Positions 8,106 to 16,782 of a DNA stretch of 19,858 nucleotides are shown piece after piece (position 1 is the stretch's first letter; each line of letters begins with the position of its first letter). The notes beneath the pieces were generated by a model, which saw only the letters and a list, made by a program, of their open reading frames with translations, was not told the origin of the DNA and searched no databases. The DNA is from CAZYWA01 sp964650975 [NCBI: uncultured bacterium]. Its GTDB lineage: Bacteria > JADJOY01. A program made the translations under genes and the position numbers. The stretch is taken from NCBI GenBank assembly GCA_964650975.1, contig CAZYWA010000089.1:1-19858 (forward strand). The letters are read 5' to 3'.

Positions 8106-11100
8106 TCACGGCGCTGGCCCGTCGCTCGGGTCGGTCGCCGTCGGTGGGTCTTGCGGGGTTCCAGGCAGCAAGTCGTCGAGCAGCGAATCGATGCGATCGA
8201 GGGTTTCCGACGTCACCGTCACCTCGCCCAGTCGGCCTTGCACGTGAAACGCGATCAGCGACATGCCGAGGCCGCGCTTGATGGTGCCGAGGACCGGAAT
8301 GGGATCGAGCAGCCGGTCCACGAAGGGGAAGGGAGAAAGCGGTGAGAGCGCGACCACGCCGTCCACGCGCTGATCGGCGAGCCCCAACCGTCCCGCGACC
8401 GTGAGATTCACCGTCGGTCCGTGGAGATCGAGACCGTGGGTCCGGACGCATCCCTGGCCGAGCTCGATCTCGCCGGTCACGTCGCGGTACTCGAGCCCGC
8501 TCTCGCGCCAAGCCGCGGGGCTCGCGAACGAGCTCGAGAAATCCACCACGTCGAGCACCGTCCAGAGCGTCGATGCTTGCTCGATCCTTCCCTCCTCGAG
8601 GGTCACGTCGAGCTGGCCTGTGAGCGCGTCGAGCGCGCTTCGCACCGGCAACGTGAAGGCGACGTGCCCGGTCACGTCGGCGCGGCCGGAAAGCGCCTTC
8701 CAGGGCACCGTCAGCATCGTGAGAAGACCGGGCGCGTCCACGCCCTCGATGTGCGGATCGATCTCCACCCGCGATCCGTCCTTCACGGGAAGCGCGATGC
8801 GCGCGCTCACGTCGAAGCGGCCGCCCAGCGCGCGCCCGCGGGCGTGATCGATCCCGAGCTCGTGGGGCTGGAACCGAAACGACGCATCGAGGTCGTCGAC
8901 CGGCGTGTCGCGGAATCGCGCTTGCGGGAAAACCACGTGTCCCGTCACCGAGGGCATGGCGGAGTGCGCCGCGGGTGGCCCAGCGCCCGGGGGGGAGGCG
9001 TCGCCTACACCTTGCTGCTCCGCAAGCCGATCCAGATCCACCGGCTCGAGCGCCTGCCCGTCCACCTCCACCTGCGGGTGCTCGCCACCCAGCTCCGAGA
9101 CCGAGCCGCTCGCCCGAGCGCGAAGCCCTCGCCACGTCAGTTGGTCCAGATCGAACCGGGCGCGATCACCGTCCAGCGACACCTGGCCGCTCACTCGCTC
9201 GAGCGGCTGCGCGACGAGCGGCGGCCCCACGTCGACGCCCTCGAGCGTGAGTCGCGCCGAGCGTTCGAGCTCCGCGGGCCTCGCGATCGCGCCGTGCAAT
9301 CGCAGGCGACCGGAGAGCCGTCCCGGATGAGGCTCCTTCGGCAATCCGGATCGGGCGTCCTGCGCGCGGTCGGCGAGCCGGAACGCATCCTCCGCCGCAA
9401 ACGACTTGGCGCTGATCTCGAGATCCAGGGTGGGATCCTCGAGGGAATCGTCGAGCGATCCACGCAGCCGGGCGGAGCTGGCGCCGTAGCTCACGTCGAG
9501 CCCGCCCGTCGCGAGCCGGCCGTTCGCGAGCTCGACGGGTCCGCTCACGTCGTGGAAGGCGAGATCGCGCGAAGCCCAGCGGAGCGCGGCGGCCGAGACA
9601 GTGCCCTGGCCGCTCACCTGGAGCGGCGCGTGGCGAGCGCTGTCGAAGCGCGCGCTACCGTCGAGCCGGCCGCTCGAGACTTCGATCTGCTGCATGGCTC
9701 GGCGCGTGGGCTCGGGCATCAGCGTGGATCCGAGCAGCTCGTGCAGGTCCGCGAGCTCGACGCTGGCTCGGTCCACGTGGAGCTCGAGCGTGGCAGCGCC
9801 CCACGGGTCGTGCACCGCGCCGTGGACCGCGGAGAGCTCCGAATGCGCGTAGAGCCCGGCGAAACCATCGATCGCGACGTCCCCGTGGCTCAATCCGACC
9901 GCGCCGGTGACGTCGGAGAACCGCGCCAGACCGGGGTACGGAACTCCGCCGGCACCCTCGAACTCGAGTCGTCCGCTCAACCCCTCGCGCGTGCGCTCGG
10001 ACGACGCGTCTCCGCCGGTGTCGTGCAGGTGCCTTTCGATCCGGAGCGGCACCACCCGGCCGCGCCCTCGGTCGACCACCCGCGCGAAATACGGGACCAC
10101 TCGTCCCAGGATCTCGACCGGCAACAGCCGAGCCACCGGAACCAGATCGAGCCACGGCGATTCGACCTCGACCCGCAGGACCGGGTCGGCGCCGCCCGCA
10201 TCGGCGAGCTCCAAGCGTCCGCGGGCGTGCAGATCGTCCGAGTCGACGGCGAGATCCTCGGCCGTGATCGTGCCGGCCCGTCGCTGGAAGCGAGCGCGCG
10301 CCGCGATGTGCTTCTGCGCCCGCGTGTCCGGGCACGCCACCGGGATCGACCAGCTCCCATCGGCCACCGCGAGCGAGGCCTGGCCGGTCAGTGTCTCGTG
10401 AAGCGAGCCCTCCACTCGTGCCGACACGTCGGCGATTCCGCCGAGCCTCGCTCGGGCGCCGAGGCCCGGCGGCAACCAGGGCGTGAGCAACGAGAGGTCG
10501 GCGTGCGCGAGTCTCAGGTCCAGCGCCACCGGACTTTCGCCCCACGACCCGCTCCGTGCGTCACCGACCGTGCCCTTTGCGGTGAGCGCAGCGGTATCCG
10601 CTCCCTGGCTGCGAGACGGATCCGCGAGCGCGGCGTGCAGCGCGAGGTCGAAGGGGCCGCTCTTGCCGGTGCGCACCACCGAGAGATCGACCGGGTCGAG
10701 CGCGGCCTGGCGCGCACCGGCGGCACCTCGGTCGAGCCATTCGAGCCGCCCGCGCCGCACTTCGATTCGATCGGCAAGCCGTGACGCGGACGGCCCGCCC
10801 GAGCTCGGCGCCGCTCGCGCAGAGCTCCCGTCGCCGGTCTCGGTCCGGATGCGCTCGACCACCCCGCGCCAGTCGATCCCGCCCTCGGACTCCGGCGCCA
10901 ACCGTAGCTCAGGGCGATCCAAGGCCACGTCGCCGATGACGATCTCGCCCCGCAGAAGTCGCGTCCATCTGGGCCCCACCGTCACGCGCTCGATCCGAAG
11001 ACCCACCATTTTCGCGGTGGAATCCACGATGCGAACGCCGTCGATCTCGACGGCGGGACCGCGCCGCCAACCGAGGTGCAGCGACTGGTAAGAGAGCTCG

Positions 11101-11258
11101 AGACGGGCGGCCGCCAAACGTCGCGTCGCGCGGACGAGGGCTCCCGCGGCCGTCGCTTTGAGACCGGTCCCGAGCGCGGCCACCGACGTGACGGCGATCA
11201 GCGCCGCGATCGCCGTCCGGCGTCTTCGCGAAGGCGCCGACTTGCCTGGCTCGGTCAC
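8106..11258 (-). CDS. AsmA/YhdP-like inner-membrane-anchored envelope protein
   Basis: About 1050 residues. After a short basic N-terminus (SAPSRRRR) there is one membrane helix (about 15-36), followed by a long, repetitive beta-rich periplasmic body. The body has many short units of the kind LDRPELRLAPE, VRGRLEWLDRG and GRLELADAG. The C-terminal 150 residues (VTGEIELGQG, VNLTVAGRLGLADQRVDG, DRLLDPIPVLGTIKRGLG) match the AsmA-like C-terminal region. AsmA/YhdP/TamB relatives span or bridge the periplasm and help move phospholipids to the outer membrane. Start: GTG 11258 is used; a TTG at 11297 that overlaps the upstream stop as TTGA, with GGAAGG three bases before it, is a serious alternative and would add 13 residues. 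It is the third gene of an apparent operon with the HTH and hemerythrin genes. Confidence 0.8.
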   Translation of the reverse strand: MTEPGKSAPSRRRRTAIAALIAVTSVAALGTGLKATAAGALVRATRRLAAARLELSYQSLHLGWRRGPAVEIDGVRIVDSTAKMVGLRIERVTVGPRWTRLLRGEIVIGDVALDRPELRLAPESEGGIDWRGVVERIRTETGDGSSARAAPSSGGPSASRLADRIEVRRGRLEWLDRGAAGARQAALDPVDLSVVRTGKSGPFDLALHAALADPSRSQGADTAALTAKGTVGDARSGSWGESPVALDLRLAHADLSLLTPWLPPGLGARARLGGIADVSARVEGSLHETLTGQASLAVADGSWSIPVACPDTRAQKHIAARARFQRRAGTITAEDLAVDSDDLHARGRLELADAGGADPVLRVEVESPWLDLVPVARLLPVEILGRVVPYFARVVDRGRGRVVPLRIERHLHDTGGDASSERTREGLSGRLEFEGAGGVPYPGLARFSDVTGAVGLSHGDVAIDGFAGLYAHSELSAVHGAVHDPWGAATLELHVDRASVELADLHELLGSTLMPEPTRRAMQQIEVSSGRLDGSARFDSARHAPLQVSGQGTVSAAALRWASRDLAFHDVSGPVELANGRLATGGLDVSYGASSARLRGSLDDSLEDPTLDLEISAKSFAAEDAFRLADRAQDARSGLPKEPHPGRLSGRLRLHGAIARPAELERSARLTLEGVDVGPPLVAQPLERVSGQVSLDGDRARFDLDQLTWRGLRARASGSVSELGGEHPQVEVDGQALEPVDLDRLAEQQGVGDASPPGAGPPAAHSAMPSVTGHVVFPQARFRDTPVDDLDASFRFQPHELGIDHARGRALGGRFDVSARIALPVKDGSRVEIDPHIEGVDAPGLLTMLTVPWKALSGRADVTGHVAFTLPVRSALDALTGQLDVTLEEGRIEQASTLWTVLDVVDFSSSFASPAAWRESGLEYRDVTGEIELGQGCVRTHGLDLHGPTVNLTVAGRLGLADQRVDGVVALSPLSPFPFVDRLLDPIPVLGTIKRGLGMSLIAFHVQGRLGEVTVTSETLDRIDSLLDDLLPGTPQDPPTATDPSDGPAP

Positions 11259-11293
11259 GAGCCGAGCCGAGCGATCGCGACGCGTGAGCTCTC

Positions 11294-11620
11294 TCAAAGA
11301 CCTTCCAGGCCCGCGACGACCAATCTCGCCAGCGTGACCCTGGCGAGAGCCTCGATCTCTTCTCGGGAGACTCGCCCCGCGCAATCGTGCTCGATGGCGG
11401 CCAGCCGAGCCGGCGTCATGCCGGCTCTCGGCGCGAGCTCCTGGGTCGTGAAGCCGGCCCGTTCGCGAAGGTTGCACACGACCCATCCCAGGGACGCCGG
11501 CGCTCGGCGGCTCACGGGCTGCTGGTGAGCCGACGAGGCCGCTCGAACGCGTGAACGGTTTCGCGTGCGAGCGTGCTTCGTGGTTCGAAATGCCTCGAGC
11601 TCGAGGACTCTCGCACCCAT
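11294..11620 (-). CDS. Small XRE-like helix-turn-helix protein
   Basis: A protein of 108 residues. Residues about 44-100 fit an XRE/HTH_3 fold: LGWVVCNLRERAGFTTQELA, then RAGMTPARLAAIEHD, then a helix rich in Glu/Ala. The first 40 residues are basic and probably disordered; a later GTG at 11515 would give a 73-residue protein made of the HTH alone. ATG 11620 is preferred because GGAAGG lies upstream (spacing 11 nt, rather long) and the gene then begins 19 bp after the hemerythrin stop. Its stop overlaps a possible TTG start of the AsmA-like gene. It could regulate this operon; no target is evident. Confidence 0.65.
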   Translation of the reverse strand: MGARVLELEAFRTTKHARTRNRSRVRAASSAHQQPVSRRAPASLGWVVCNLRERAGFTTQELAPRAGMTPARLAAIEHDCAGRVSREEIEALARVTLARLVVAGLEGL

Positions 11621-11639
11621 GATCGCGGCAGCCTTCCGG

Positions 11640-12302
11640 TCACACGGTCGACGTTCCGACGACGTGGGCCAGCCGGCGCTGCGCGACGCCGTCTCGGCGA
11701 GGGCGTCCGCTGGCCCGACGGCGCAGGTCCTTCGCCGTTCGCCGGGCCTTCCCCTTGGTCGAGTCGTTGATGAGCCGCGCGGCGTCTTTCCCGATGTCGA
11801 GGATCTTGGTCAGCAGGCCGGCGATCGCGTTCCCCGGGGGCGAATCGGGAGCCATGGGATGGGGATGATTGGGCGCGATCTCCTTCAGGTCCGGAACCGC
11901 GTCCGCGAGGCGCTTTCGCTCTTCGTCGGTGGTCATGCGCTGAAGCCGCGGCAGGACTTGCGATTCCTCTTCCTCGATGTGATGGCGAATCGACTCGGCC
12001 AGCACCGTCATCTTGGCGTCGTAACGCTCGTCCGCCGTCGACATGGCATCGAGCTCGGCGAGCGTCGTCTTCGCGAGGTGATGCTCCTCGAGGGCCTCGA
12101 GCACGCGGTCCTTCGACTTCGGATCCCTGACGCGCAACAGCGGGTAAACGAGCTGCTCTTCGATCGAAGCGTGCAACGAGAGCTCTTCGATGATGCGCTC
12201 GGCGATCTTCTGCTTTTGCACATCTCCGTTTCTCTTTTCGAACTCGCGAAAGAGGCTTTTGACGTTGCGATGATCGCGCTTGAGCAAGCCGATGATGTCC
12301 AT
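11640..12302 (-). CDS. Hemerythrin HHE-domain protein
   Basis: A protein of 220 residues. The N-terminal 120 form a four-helix hemerythrin-like domain with the expected di-iron ligands: His11 (KRDHR), His44 and Glu48 (HASIEEQLVYP), His74/75 (EEHH), His107/108 and Glu112 (RHHIEEEE). Such proteins bind O2 or NO or act in iron and redox homeostasis in the cytoplasm. The C-terminal tail from about 165 is basic and Arg/Lys-rich (KGKARRTAKDLRRRASGRPRR), unlike the core domain, and may bind nucleic acid or membrane. ATG 12302 is directly before the canonical DIIGLLKRDH start of the domain; no good ribosome site is seen. It is the first gene of the run hemerythrin, HTH, AsmA-like. Confidence 0.85.
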   Translation of the reverse strand: MDIIGLLKRDHRNVKSLFREFEKRNGDVQKQKIAERIIEELSLHASIEEQLVYPLLRVRDPKSKDRVLEALEEHHLAKTTLAELDAMSTADERYDAKMTVLAESIRHHIEEEESQVLPRLQRMTTDEERKRLADAVPDLKEIAPNHPHPMAPDSPPGNAIAGLLTKILDIGKDAARLINDSTKGKARRTAKDLRRRASGRPRRDGVAQRRLAHVVGTSTV

Positions 12303-12608
12303 GACGGCCACAGAAGCAATGCCTGTGCCGGAGACAGGATCGGCCCGAATCTCGGATCGGAAGCGCTCAATGACGAGTGCGAATGCGGCGTTTCGCTGCG
12401 CGGGAGCGTGCGCGTGCAACCCGCACCGCGCACGAGAGTCTTCAAATCGATTGTAAGGATTTGCGAGCCGCGCATCGCACGCGACCGACGCACCGGGTCC
12501 TCTCGGTTCGACCGGTTACCTTCCGCCGTGGTACGAAGGACATTGGCCACGAAGTGGTCGTGCGCGCCGCGGACCCCTCGCGCGGGCGAGCACACGGGGA
12601 GGTCATCG
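12303..12608. other. Divergent intergenic region, 306 bp
   Basis: It lies between the hemerythrin gene (minus) and the arylsulfotransferase-like gene (plus). It should contain both promoters. The only AT-richer island is at about 12441-12462 (TTCAAATCGATTGTAAGGAT). I could not place convincing -35/-10 pairs, and I see no gene, RNA or repeat here. Confidence 0.5.
12596..12602 (+). promoter_or_regulatory. Ribosome binding site of the arylsulfotransferase-like gene
   Basis: GGGGAGG, 6 nt before ATG 12609. It is the best Shine-Dalgarno in the window. It fixes the start although the frame is open for a further 1 kb upstream. Confidence 0.8.
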
Positions 12609-14414
12609 ATGCGTTGTCTCACGTCGGTTCGCGGGCTGCGTTCGCTGGCGATTCTCCCGGTGCTGGCGCTCCTCACCGGCTGCGTGACGCTCACCAGCGT
12701 CGCGCCCAACCCGGCGGCTGCGGGCAGCAACATCACGCTCGCCGGCTCGGGTTTCGGCGCCACCCAGGTCTCGGGATCGAACGTGGTCTACGACAACGCG
12801 AACCTCGCGATCGTGTCGTGGAGCGACACCCAGATCGTCGCGACCATCCCCGCCAGCAAGGCTCCCGGCACGTACCAGGTGAAGGTGGTGAACGCCGGCC
12901 AGGCGTCGGGCACCCTTCCTCACACGCTGGTCGCGGCCGGAACGCTGCTCATCTCGAACCTCCACTTCACGGTCAATCCGAAGAGCATCCTCGCCGGCAC
13001 GCTCACGTTCACCACCAACAATCCGGCGACTCCCGCGGCCACCGTCACGACCACGGCCGGCACCTGGACGGTGCCCGTGAGCGGCCGCACCAGCTCGGCG
13101 CCCGGCACCAGCCACTCGATCAACGTGGTGAACATGATCTCGGGCGTGCTGCAGACCTTCAACGTGAGCGCCGACGACGGCAACGGCCACATCGCGACCG
13201 CCGGTCCGGCCACCTACACGCCGGGAACCATGCCCACCGACACGCCGCCCTTCCAGACCACGCTCTCGAACGCGGCGCTCATGCAGCCGGGCTACACGGT
13301 GATGTCGATGGGCGCCGACGAGAACGCCGGCGGCGGCAACATCTACGCGCTCGACGCGGCCGGCCACGTGGTCTGGTACTTCCAGGACTCGAACATCGCC
13401 ACCCATACACGGCAGTTCTCGAACGGCCACTTCTTTTACGTGAAGTCGAAGGGCATCAACGATCCCGGCATCCCCAACGGCACGCTGGTCGAGCTCGACA
13501 ACATGGGGAACACGGTCAACCAGTGGACCGCGGCGCAGCTCGGCCTCGACTCGATGCACCACGACTTCATCGAGATGCCGAACGGCAACATCATGACCAT
13601 CGCCACCGAGATGCGCACCTACTCGGGCTACCCGAGCCAGTCGGTGTGCCCGAACGGCGTGTGCAACGTGGTCGGCGACATCCTGGTCGAGTTCACCCGC
13701 GCGGGACAGGTGGTGAGCGAGATCAAGATGCTCGACGTGCTCGATCCGCACCGGGTGCCCAACTGGGAATCGTTCAACAACCCCAACTACAACCTGATGT
13801 ACAACACCAGCACCCGGGACGGCACGCGCTGCACGTCGATCCAGTACCTGCCGGCCGACGACTCGGTGATCGTGTCCTGCAAGGTGCAGAGCATCGTGTT
13901 CAAGCTGCACCGCGCGACGCAGCAGATGGAGTGGGTGATCGGCCAGAACGACGCCAGCTCGACCGGCGACGACAACTGGCCGTTCCTGGCGCTGGTGGGC
14001 GGCGGCCTCTACCCGAGCGAGCAGCACTGCGCGACGCAGATCGCGAACGGCAACATCACGATGCTCGACAACGGCCAGCTGGATCAGCCCCAGGAATCGC
14101 GCTCGGTCGAGTACGCGCTCGACCTCCAGGGCGACACCGAATCCGAGGCGTGGACTTACATCGATCCCAGCTACTCGCCGCCCATCTTCAACTACGGCGC
14201 GGGTTGCCTGGAGGTGGAGCCAGGTGGGACGTACCTGATCTCGAACAACGGCATCGGCGAGCCGCCCATCCCGTTCGGCCTCAACTGGAGCGAGTACGCG
14301 GAAGTGCGGCGCTCCGACTCGCTCAAGGTCTGGGACATGAAGATCCGCGACCCGAACGGCACCAAGAACTACGCGGGCTTCGACGCGGTGCGGGTCGCCT
14401 CGCTCTATCCCTGA
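12609..14414 (+). CDS. Arylsulfotransferase (ASST)-like lipoprotein with IPT/TIG domain
   Basis: A protein of 601 residues. The lipobox LLTGC (Cys25) predicts a lipid-anchored periplasmic or surface protein. Residues about 27-108 form an IPT/TIG Ig-like domain (VAPNPAAAGSNITLAGSGFG, then IVATIPASKAPGTYQVKVVN). A second Ig-like region spans about 115-205. The rest resembles the arylsulfotransferase propeller: GGGNIYALDAAGHVVWYF, the conserved MHHDFIEMPNGN with His317/318, then blades such as TRAGQVVSEIKMLD. ASST enzymes move sulfate from one phenolic donor to another through a sulfo-histidine. CPNGVC (347-352) and further Cys residues (408, 424, 474) suggest disulfides. The catalytic assignment is by motif only; many relatives are uncharacterised and may be structural. 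It is monocistronic, ending before the cloverleaf repeat at 14450. Confidence 0.78.
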   Translation: MRCLTSVRGLRSLAILPVLALLTGCVTLTSVAPNPAAAGSNITLAGSGFGATQVSGSNVVYDNANLAIVSWSDTQIVATIPASKAPGTYQVKVVNAGQASGTLPHTLVAAGTLLISNLHFTVNPKSILAGTLTFTTNNPATPAATVTTTAGTWTVPVSGRTSSAPGTSHSINVVNMISGVLQTFNVSADDGNGHIATAGPATYTPGTMPTDTPPFQTTLSNAALMQPGYTVMSMGADENAGGGNIYALDAAGHVVWYFQDSNIATHTRQFSNGHFFYVKSKGINDPGIPNGTLVELDNMGNTVNQWTAAQLGLDSMHHDFIEMPNGNIMTIATEMRTYSGYPSQSVCPNGVCNVVGDILVEFTRAGQVVSEIKMLDVLDPHRVPNWESFNNPNYNLMYNTSTRDGTRCTSIQYLPADDSVIVSCKVQSIVFKLHRATQQMEWVIGQNDASSTGDDNWPFLALVGGGLYPSEQHCATQIANGNITMLDNGQLDQPQESRSVEYALDLQGDTESEAWTYIDPSYSPPIFNYGAGCLEVEPGGTYLISNNGIGEPPIPFGLNWSEYAEVRRSDSLKVWDMKIRDPNGTKNYAGFDAVRVASLYP

Positions 14415-14449
14415 GGGTTGTTTCCCCGGGGGGCTCCTGCCTGGCCGTC

Positions 14450-14530
14450 GGAGGGCTGCGGTCCCTCGCAGCCGCAGGCGTCCATCATTGACTCAGACGC
14501 TGCGGACGCGAGGGAACGCCGCGTCCCTCC
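14450..14530 (+). repeat. Cloverleaf-forming palindromic repeat, copy 1
   Basis: Four stems close on each other with no unpaired junction bases. P1 is GGAG 14450-14453 with CTCC 14527-14530. P2 is GGCTGCG 14454-14460 with CGCAGCC 14467-14473. P3 is 14474-14482 with 14496-14503 (8 pairs, one bulged G). P4 is GGACGCG 14504-14510 with CGCGTCC 14520-14526. The first 28 bases are identical to the reversed end of copy 2 at 18502-18529. It lies between convergent genes, so a terminator role is possible, but no T-run follows. Confidence 0.75.
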
Positions 14531-14549
14531 AAACAGCATCCGATCTCGG

Positions 14550-16013
14550 CTACACCTTCTGAGGGCTCGCCGGACCTGGCGTCTCCGCGGCGAGTAGCCG
14601 CGCCAGGCGCATCACCAGCTCCGCCGAGGTGAAGGGCTTCTCGAGAAACGGGATGCCCTCGTCGAGCACCAGCTCGCGGAGGCGGTCGGGCTTGGTGTAG
14701 CCGGACATGAAGAGCACCTTGAGCCGCGGAAAGCGCGGCTTGAGGCGGTTCAGATAGAGCTCCGGCCCGCTGCCGCCGGGGAACACGACGTCGCTCACCA
14801 GCACGTCGATCTCGGCGCCCACCTCCTCGAACATCCGCTCGGCGGACTCGCCGTCGGCGGCGCTCAGCACGTTGTAGCCCTCGGCCTTGAGCACCTGGCG
14901 CAGGGTGCTGCGCACCAGGTCGTCGTCCTCGATCAGGAGCAGCGTGCGCGACTCTCCACTGGGCGCCGAGAACGGGGCCAGCTGGTTGCCCGGCGGCACC
15001 GACTTCTCGGTGGCGGGCAACAGCACCCGGAAGCTGGTGCCCTTTCCCACCGCCGACGCCACGCGCACCGCGCCGGCGTGCTGCCGCACGATCCCATAGA
15101 CGGTCGCGAGTCCGAGCCCGGTCCCTTTGCCCGCGTCCTTGGTGGTGTAGAAGGGATCGAAGATGTGCTCGATCACCGCGGGCTCGATGCCCACGCCGGT
15201 GTCCGAGACCCGCAGCTCCACGTAACGGCCAGGCGCGAGCGGCTCCGCCGCCACGTCGGCGGGCTCGCTCACGTACGCGGCGCTGGTCTCGATCGTCACC
15301 ACTCCGCCGCCCGACATCGCGTCGCGCGCGTTGACCACCAGGTTGAGGATCACCTGCTCGATCTGCGTCGGGTCGACCTCGACCGCGTCCGGGACGGCGC
15401 CGCGCTTGAACACGATCTCGACCTCCTCGCCGATGATGCGCCTCAAGATCGACAGCATGTTCTCGGCGAGATCGTTGAGGCTCACCACCGTCGGGCTCAG
15501 CACCTGCTGGCGGCTGAACGCGAGCAGCTGACGGGTCAACAAGGCGGCCCGACCGGCGAGCTCCAGGATCTGGCGCAGCGCCACCGCCGGCTTGCCGTTG
15601 GGCTCGAGCTTCTTGAGCGTGACCTCCGAGGTGATGCCGATGCCGGCCAGGATGTTGTTGAAGTCGTGCGCGATCCCGCCGGCCAGGAGCCCCACGGCTT
15701 CCATCTTCTGCGCCTGGATGTACTGGGCCTGGAGCCGCTCCTTTTCCTGCTCGGTCTGGCGGCGATGGGCGATCTCGCGCTGCAGGGCGTCGTTGAGCTC
15801 GCTCAACGTGGTGGTGCGCTGGCGCACTCGCTCCTCGAGCCGCGCGTGAAGCTCTCCGATCTCAGCCTTGAGGTCGGCGAGTTGGCGCTCGCGGGTGCCG
15901 AGCACCGCGCTCAGCCGCTGCACGGTGCGGTCGCGGACCAGCAAGGCGGCGGCGAGCGCCGCGCAGAGCGCCAGCGCCGCGAGCAGCACCGGAACTCCGA
16001 ACGAGCCGATCAC
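14550..16013 (-). CDS. Hybrid sensor histidine kinase with C-terminal receiver (CckA/NtrB-like)
   Basis: A protein of 487 residues. One N-terminal membrane helix (about 5-26) is followed by a coiled coil (about 30-105) and a HisKA domain with phospho-acceptor His116 in GGIAHDFNN. The ATPase domain has the N-box NLVVNARDAM (224-233), G1 DTGVGI (271-276) and G2 GKGTGLGL (295-302). A receiver domain (about 356-475) carries the acidic pair Asp363/Asp364, phospho-acceptor Asp408 in SDVVFPG, and Lys459 in EKPF. There is no PAS or other sensor domain, so the input may come from the helix, the coiled coil or a partner. It starts with GTG 16013, 19 bp after the OmpA-lipoprotein stop. No separate phosphotransfer protein or DNA-binding regulator is seen in the window. 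Confidence 0.9.
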   Translation of the reverse strand: MIGSFGVPVLLAALALCAALAAALLVRDRTVQRLSAVLGTRERQLADLKAEIGELHARLEERVRQRTTTLSELNDALQREIAHRRQTEQEKERLQAQYIQAQKMEAVGLLAGGIAHDFNNILAGIGITSEVTLKKLEPNGKPAVALRQILELAGRAALLTRQLLAFSRQQVLSPTVVSLNDLAENMLSILRRIIGEEVEIVFKRGAVPDAVEVDPTQIEQVILNLVVNARDAMSGGGVVTIETSAAYVSEPADVAAEPLAPGRYVELRVSDTGVGIEPAVIEHIFDPFYTTKDAGKGTGLGLATVYGIVRQHAGAVRVASAVGKGTSFRVLLPATEKSVPPGNQLAPFSAPSGESRTLLLIEDDDLVRSTLRQVLKAEGYNVLSAADGESAERMFEEVGAEIDVLVSDVVFPGGSGPELYLNRLKPRFPRLKVLFMSGYTKPDRLRELVLDEGIPFLEKPFTSAELVMRLARLLAAETPGPASPQKV

Positions 16014-16032
16014 GGATCTCGAGTCCCCGCGC

Positions 16033-16782
16033 CTACTGAGGGAGAAGGACCTCGGTGCGACGGTTGAGGGCGCGCCCTTCCTTGGTCCCGTTCGACTCCA
16101 CCGGGTAATCGGCGCCGAACCCCTGGATCCGCATGCGCTCCTTCGCGACCTGGTGGCCGCGCAGGAAATCGCTCACTGCCTGGGCGCGCTTGAGCGACAG
16201 CTCGAGGTTGTAGGCCGGCGCGCCGACGCTGTCGGTGTAGCCGCACACGAACACGTCGATCCCCGGGAAATACGTGTTGAGGATGTCGGCCTCGCTGGCG
16301 AGGACCGGCGAGAACTCGGGCTTCAGGTCGGCGCGGTCGAAATCGAAGGTGGCGCTGTTCGAGTAATCGAAGACCACCGCCCTCGCGAGGCCGAGCGCAG
16401 CGACGCTCGCGGACGGGTGATCGAACCGGAACGAGAGCGCGATCTGGGTGGGGGTCTCGAAGCGCACCCGCTTCTCGACCGGCAGCCGGCCAGCGACCTG
16501 CGCGTCGAGCGCCACCACGTCCGCGACACTGGCGACCGACAGGGACATCGGCGTCCGCCCCAAGGGAGAGCCCTTGTAGGTCACGTCCGCATCGTACGGA
16601 GCCGCGGTCACCTGCACGGCGAGGTCGCCGGGAGGCGGCGTCAGTTTCTGCGCGGCGCAGCCCGCGACGACCGCGGCCGCGACGGCGCACCAGAAGAGCG
16701 CGCGGCCCGTATGCGGTATCGGCGCGCGACGTGCCGGCTCGGTAGTGGGGCTATTTTTCCGGTAGAGGAACCGCGAACGCAT
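16033..16782 (-). CDS. PEGA-like/OmpA-family outer-membrane lipoprotein
   Basis: A protein of 249 residues. The lipobox VAGC (Cys42) follows a hydrophobic segment (ALFWCAVAAAVV). A PEGA-like segment (about 54-90: AAPYDADVTYKGSPLGRTP) precedes an OmpA C-terminal peptidoglycan-binding domain (about 145-249). That domain has GYTDSVG (Asp184), NLELSLKRAQAV and NRRTEV (Arg241/242), the residues that hold diaminopimelate in this family. There is no start codon between the upstream kinase stop and the lipobox. ATG 16782 inside the kinase end is therefore the nearest start, giving a 32-bp overlap and an unusually long n-region. An in-frame GTG at 16806 is an alternative. It likely tethers the outer membrane to peptidoglycan and may report envelope state to the flanking kinases. 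Confidence 0.87.
   Translation of the reverse strand: MRSRFLYRKNSPTTEPARRAPIPHTGRALFWCAVAAAVVAGCAAQKLTPPPGDLAVQVTAAPYDADVTYKGSPLGRTPMSLSVASVADVVALDAQVAGRLPVEKRVRFETPTQIALSFRFDHPSASVAALGLARAVVFDYSNSATFDFDRADLKPEFSPVLASEADILNTYFPGIDVFVCGYTDSVGAPAYNLELSLKRAQAVSDFLRGHQVAKERMRIQGFGADYPVESNGTKEGRALNRRTEVLLPQ

Noticed and set aside
8421-10784. 787-residue open frame on the plus strand across the AsmA-like gene
   Set aside because: Arg/His/Glu-rich antisense shadow caused by high GC; the minus strand carries the recognisable protein.
14450-14530. tRNA or tRNA-like gene because of the cloverleaf fold
   Set aside because: No T-loop consensus, no proper anticodon arm sizes, P1 is only 4 bp and the P2/P4 loops do not fit tRNA positions.
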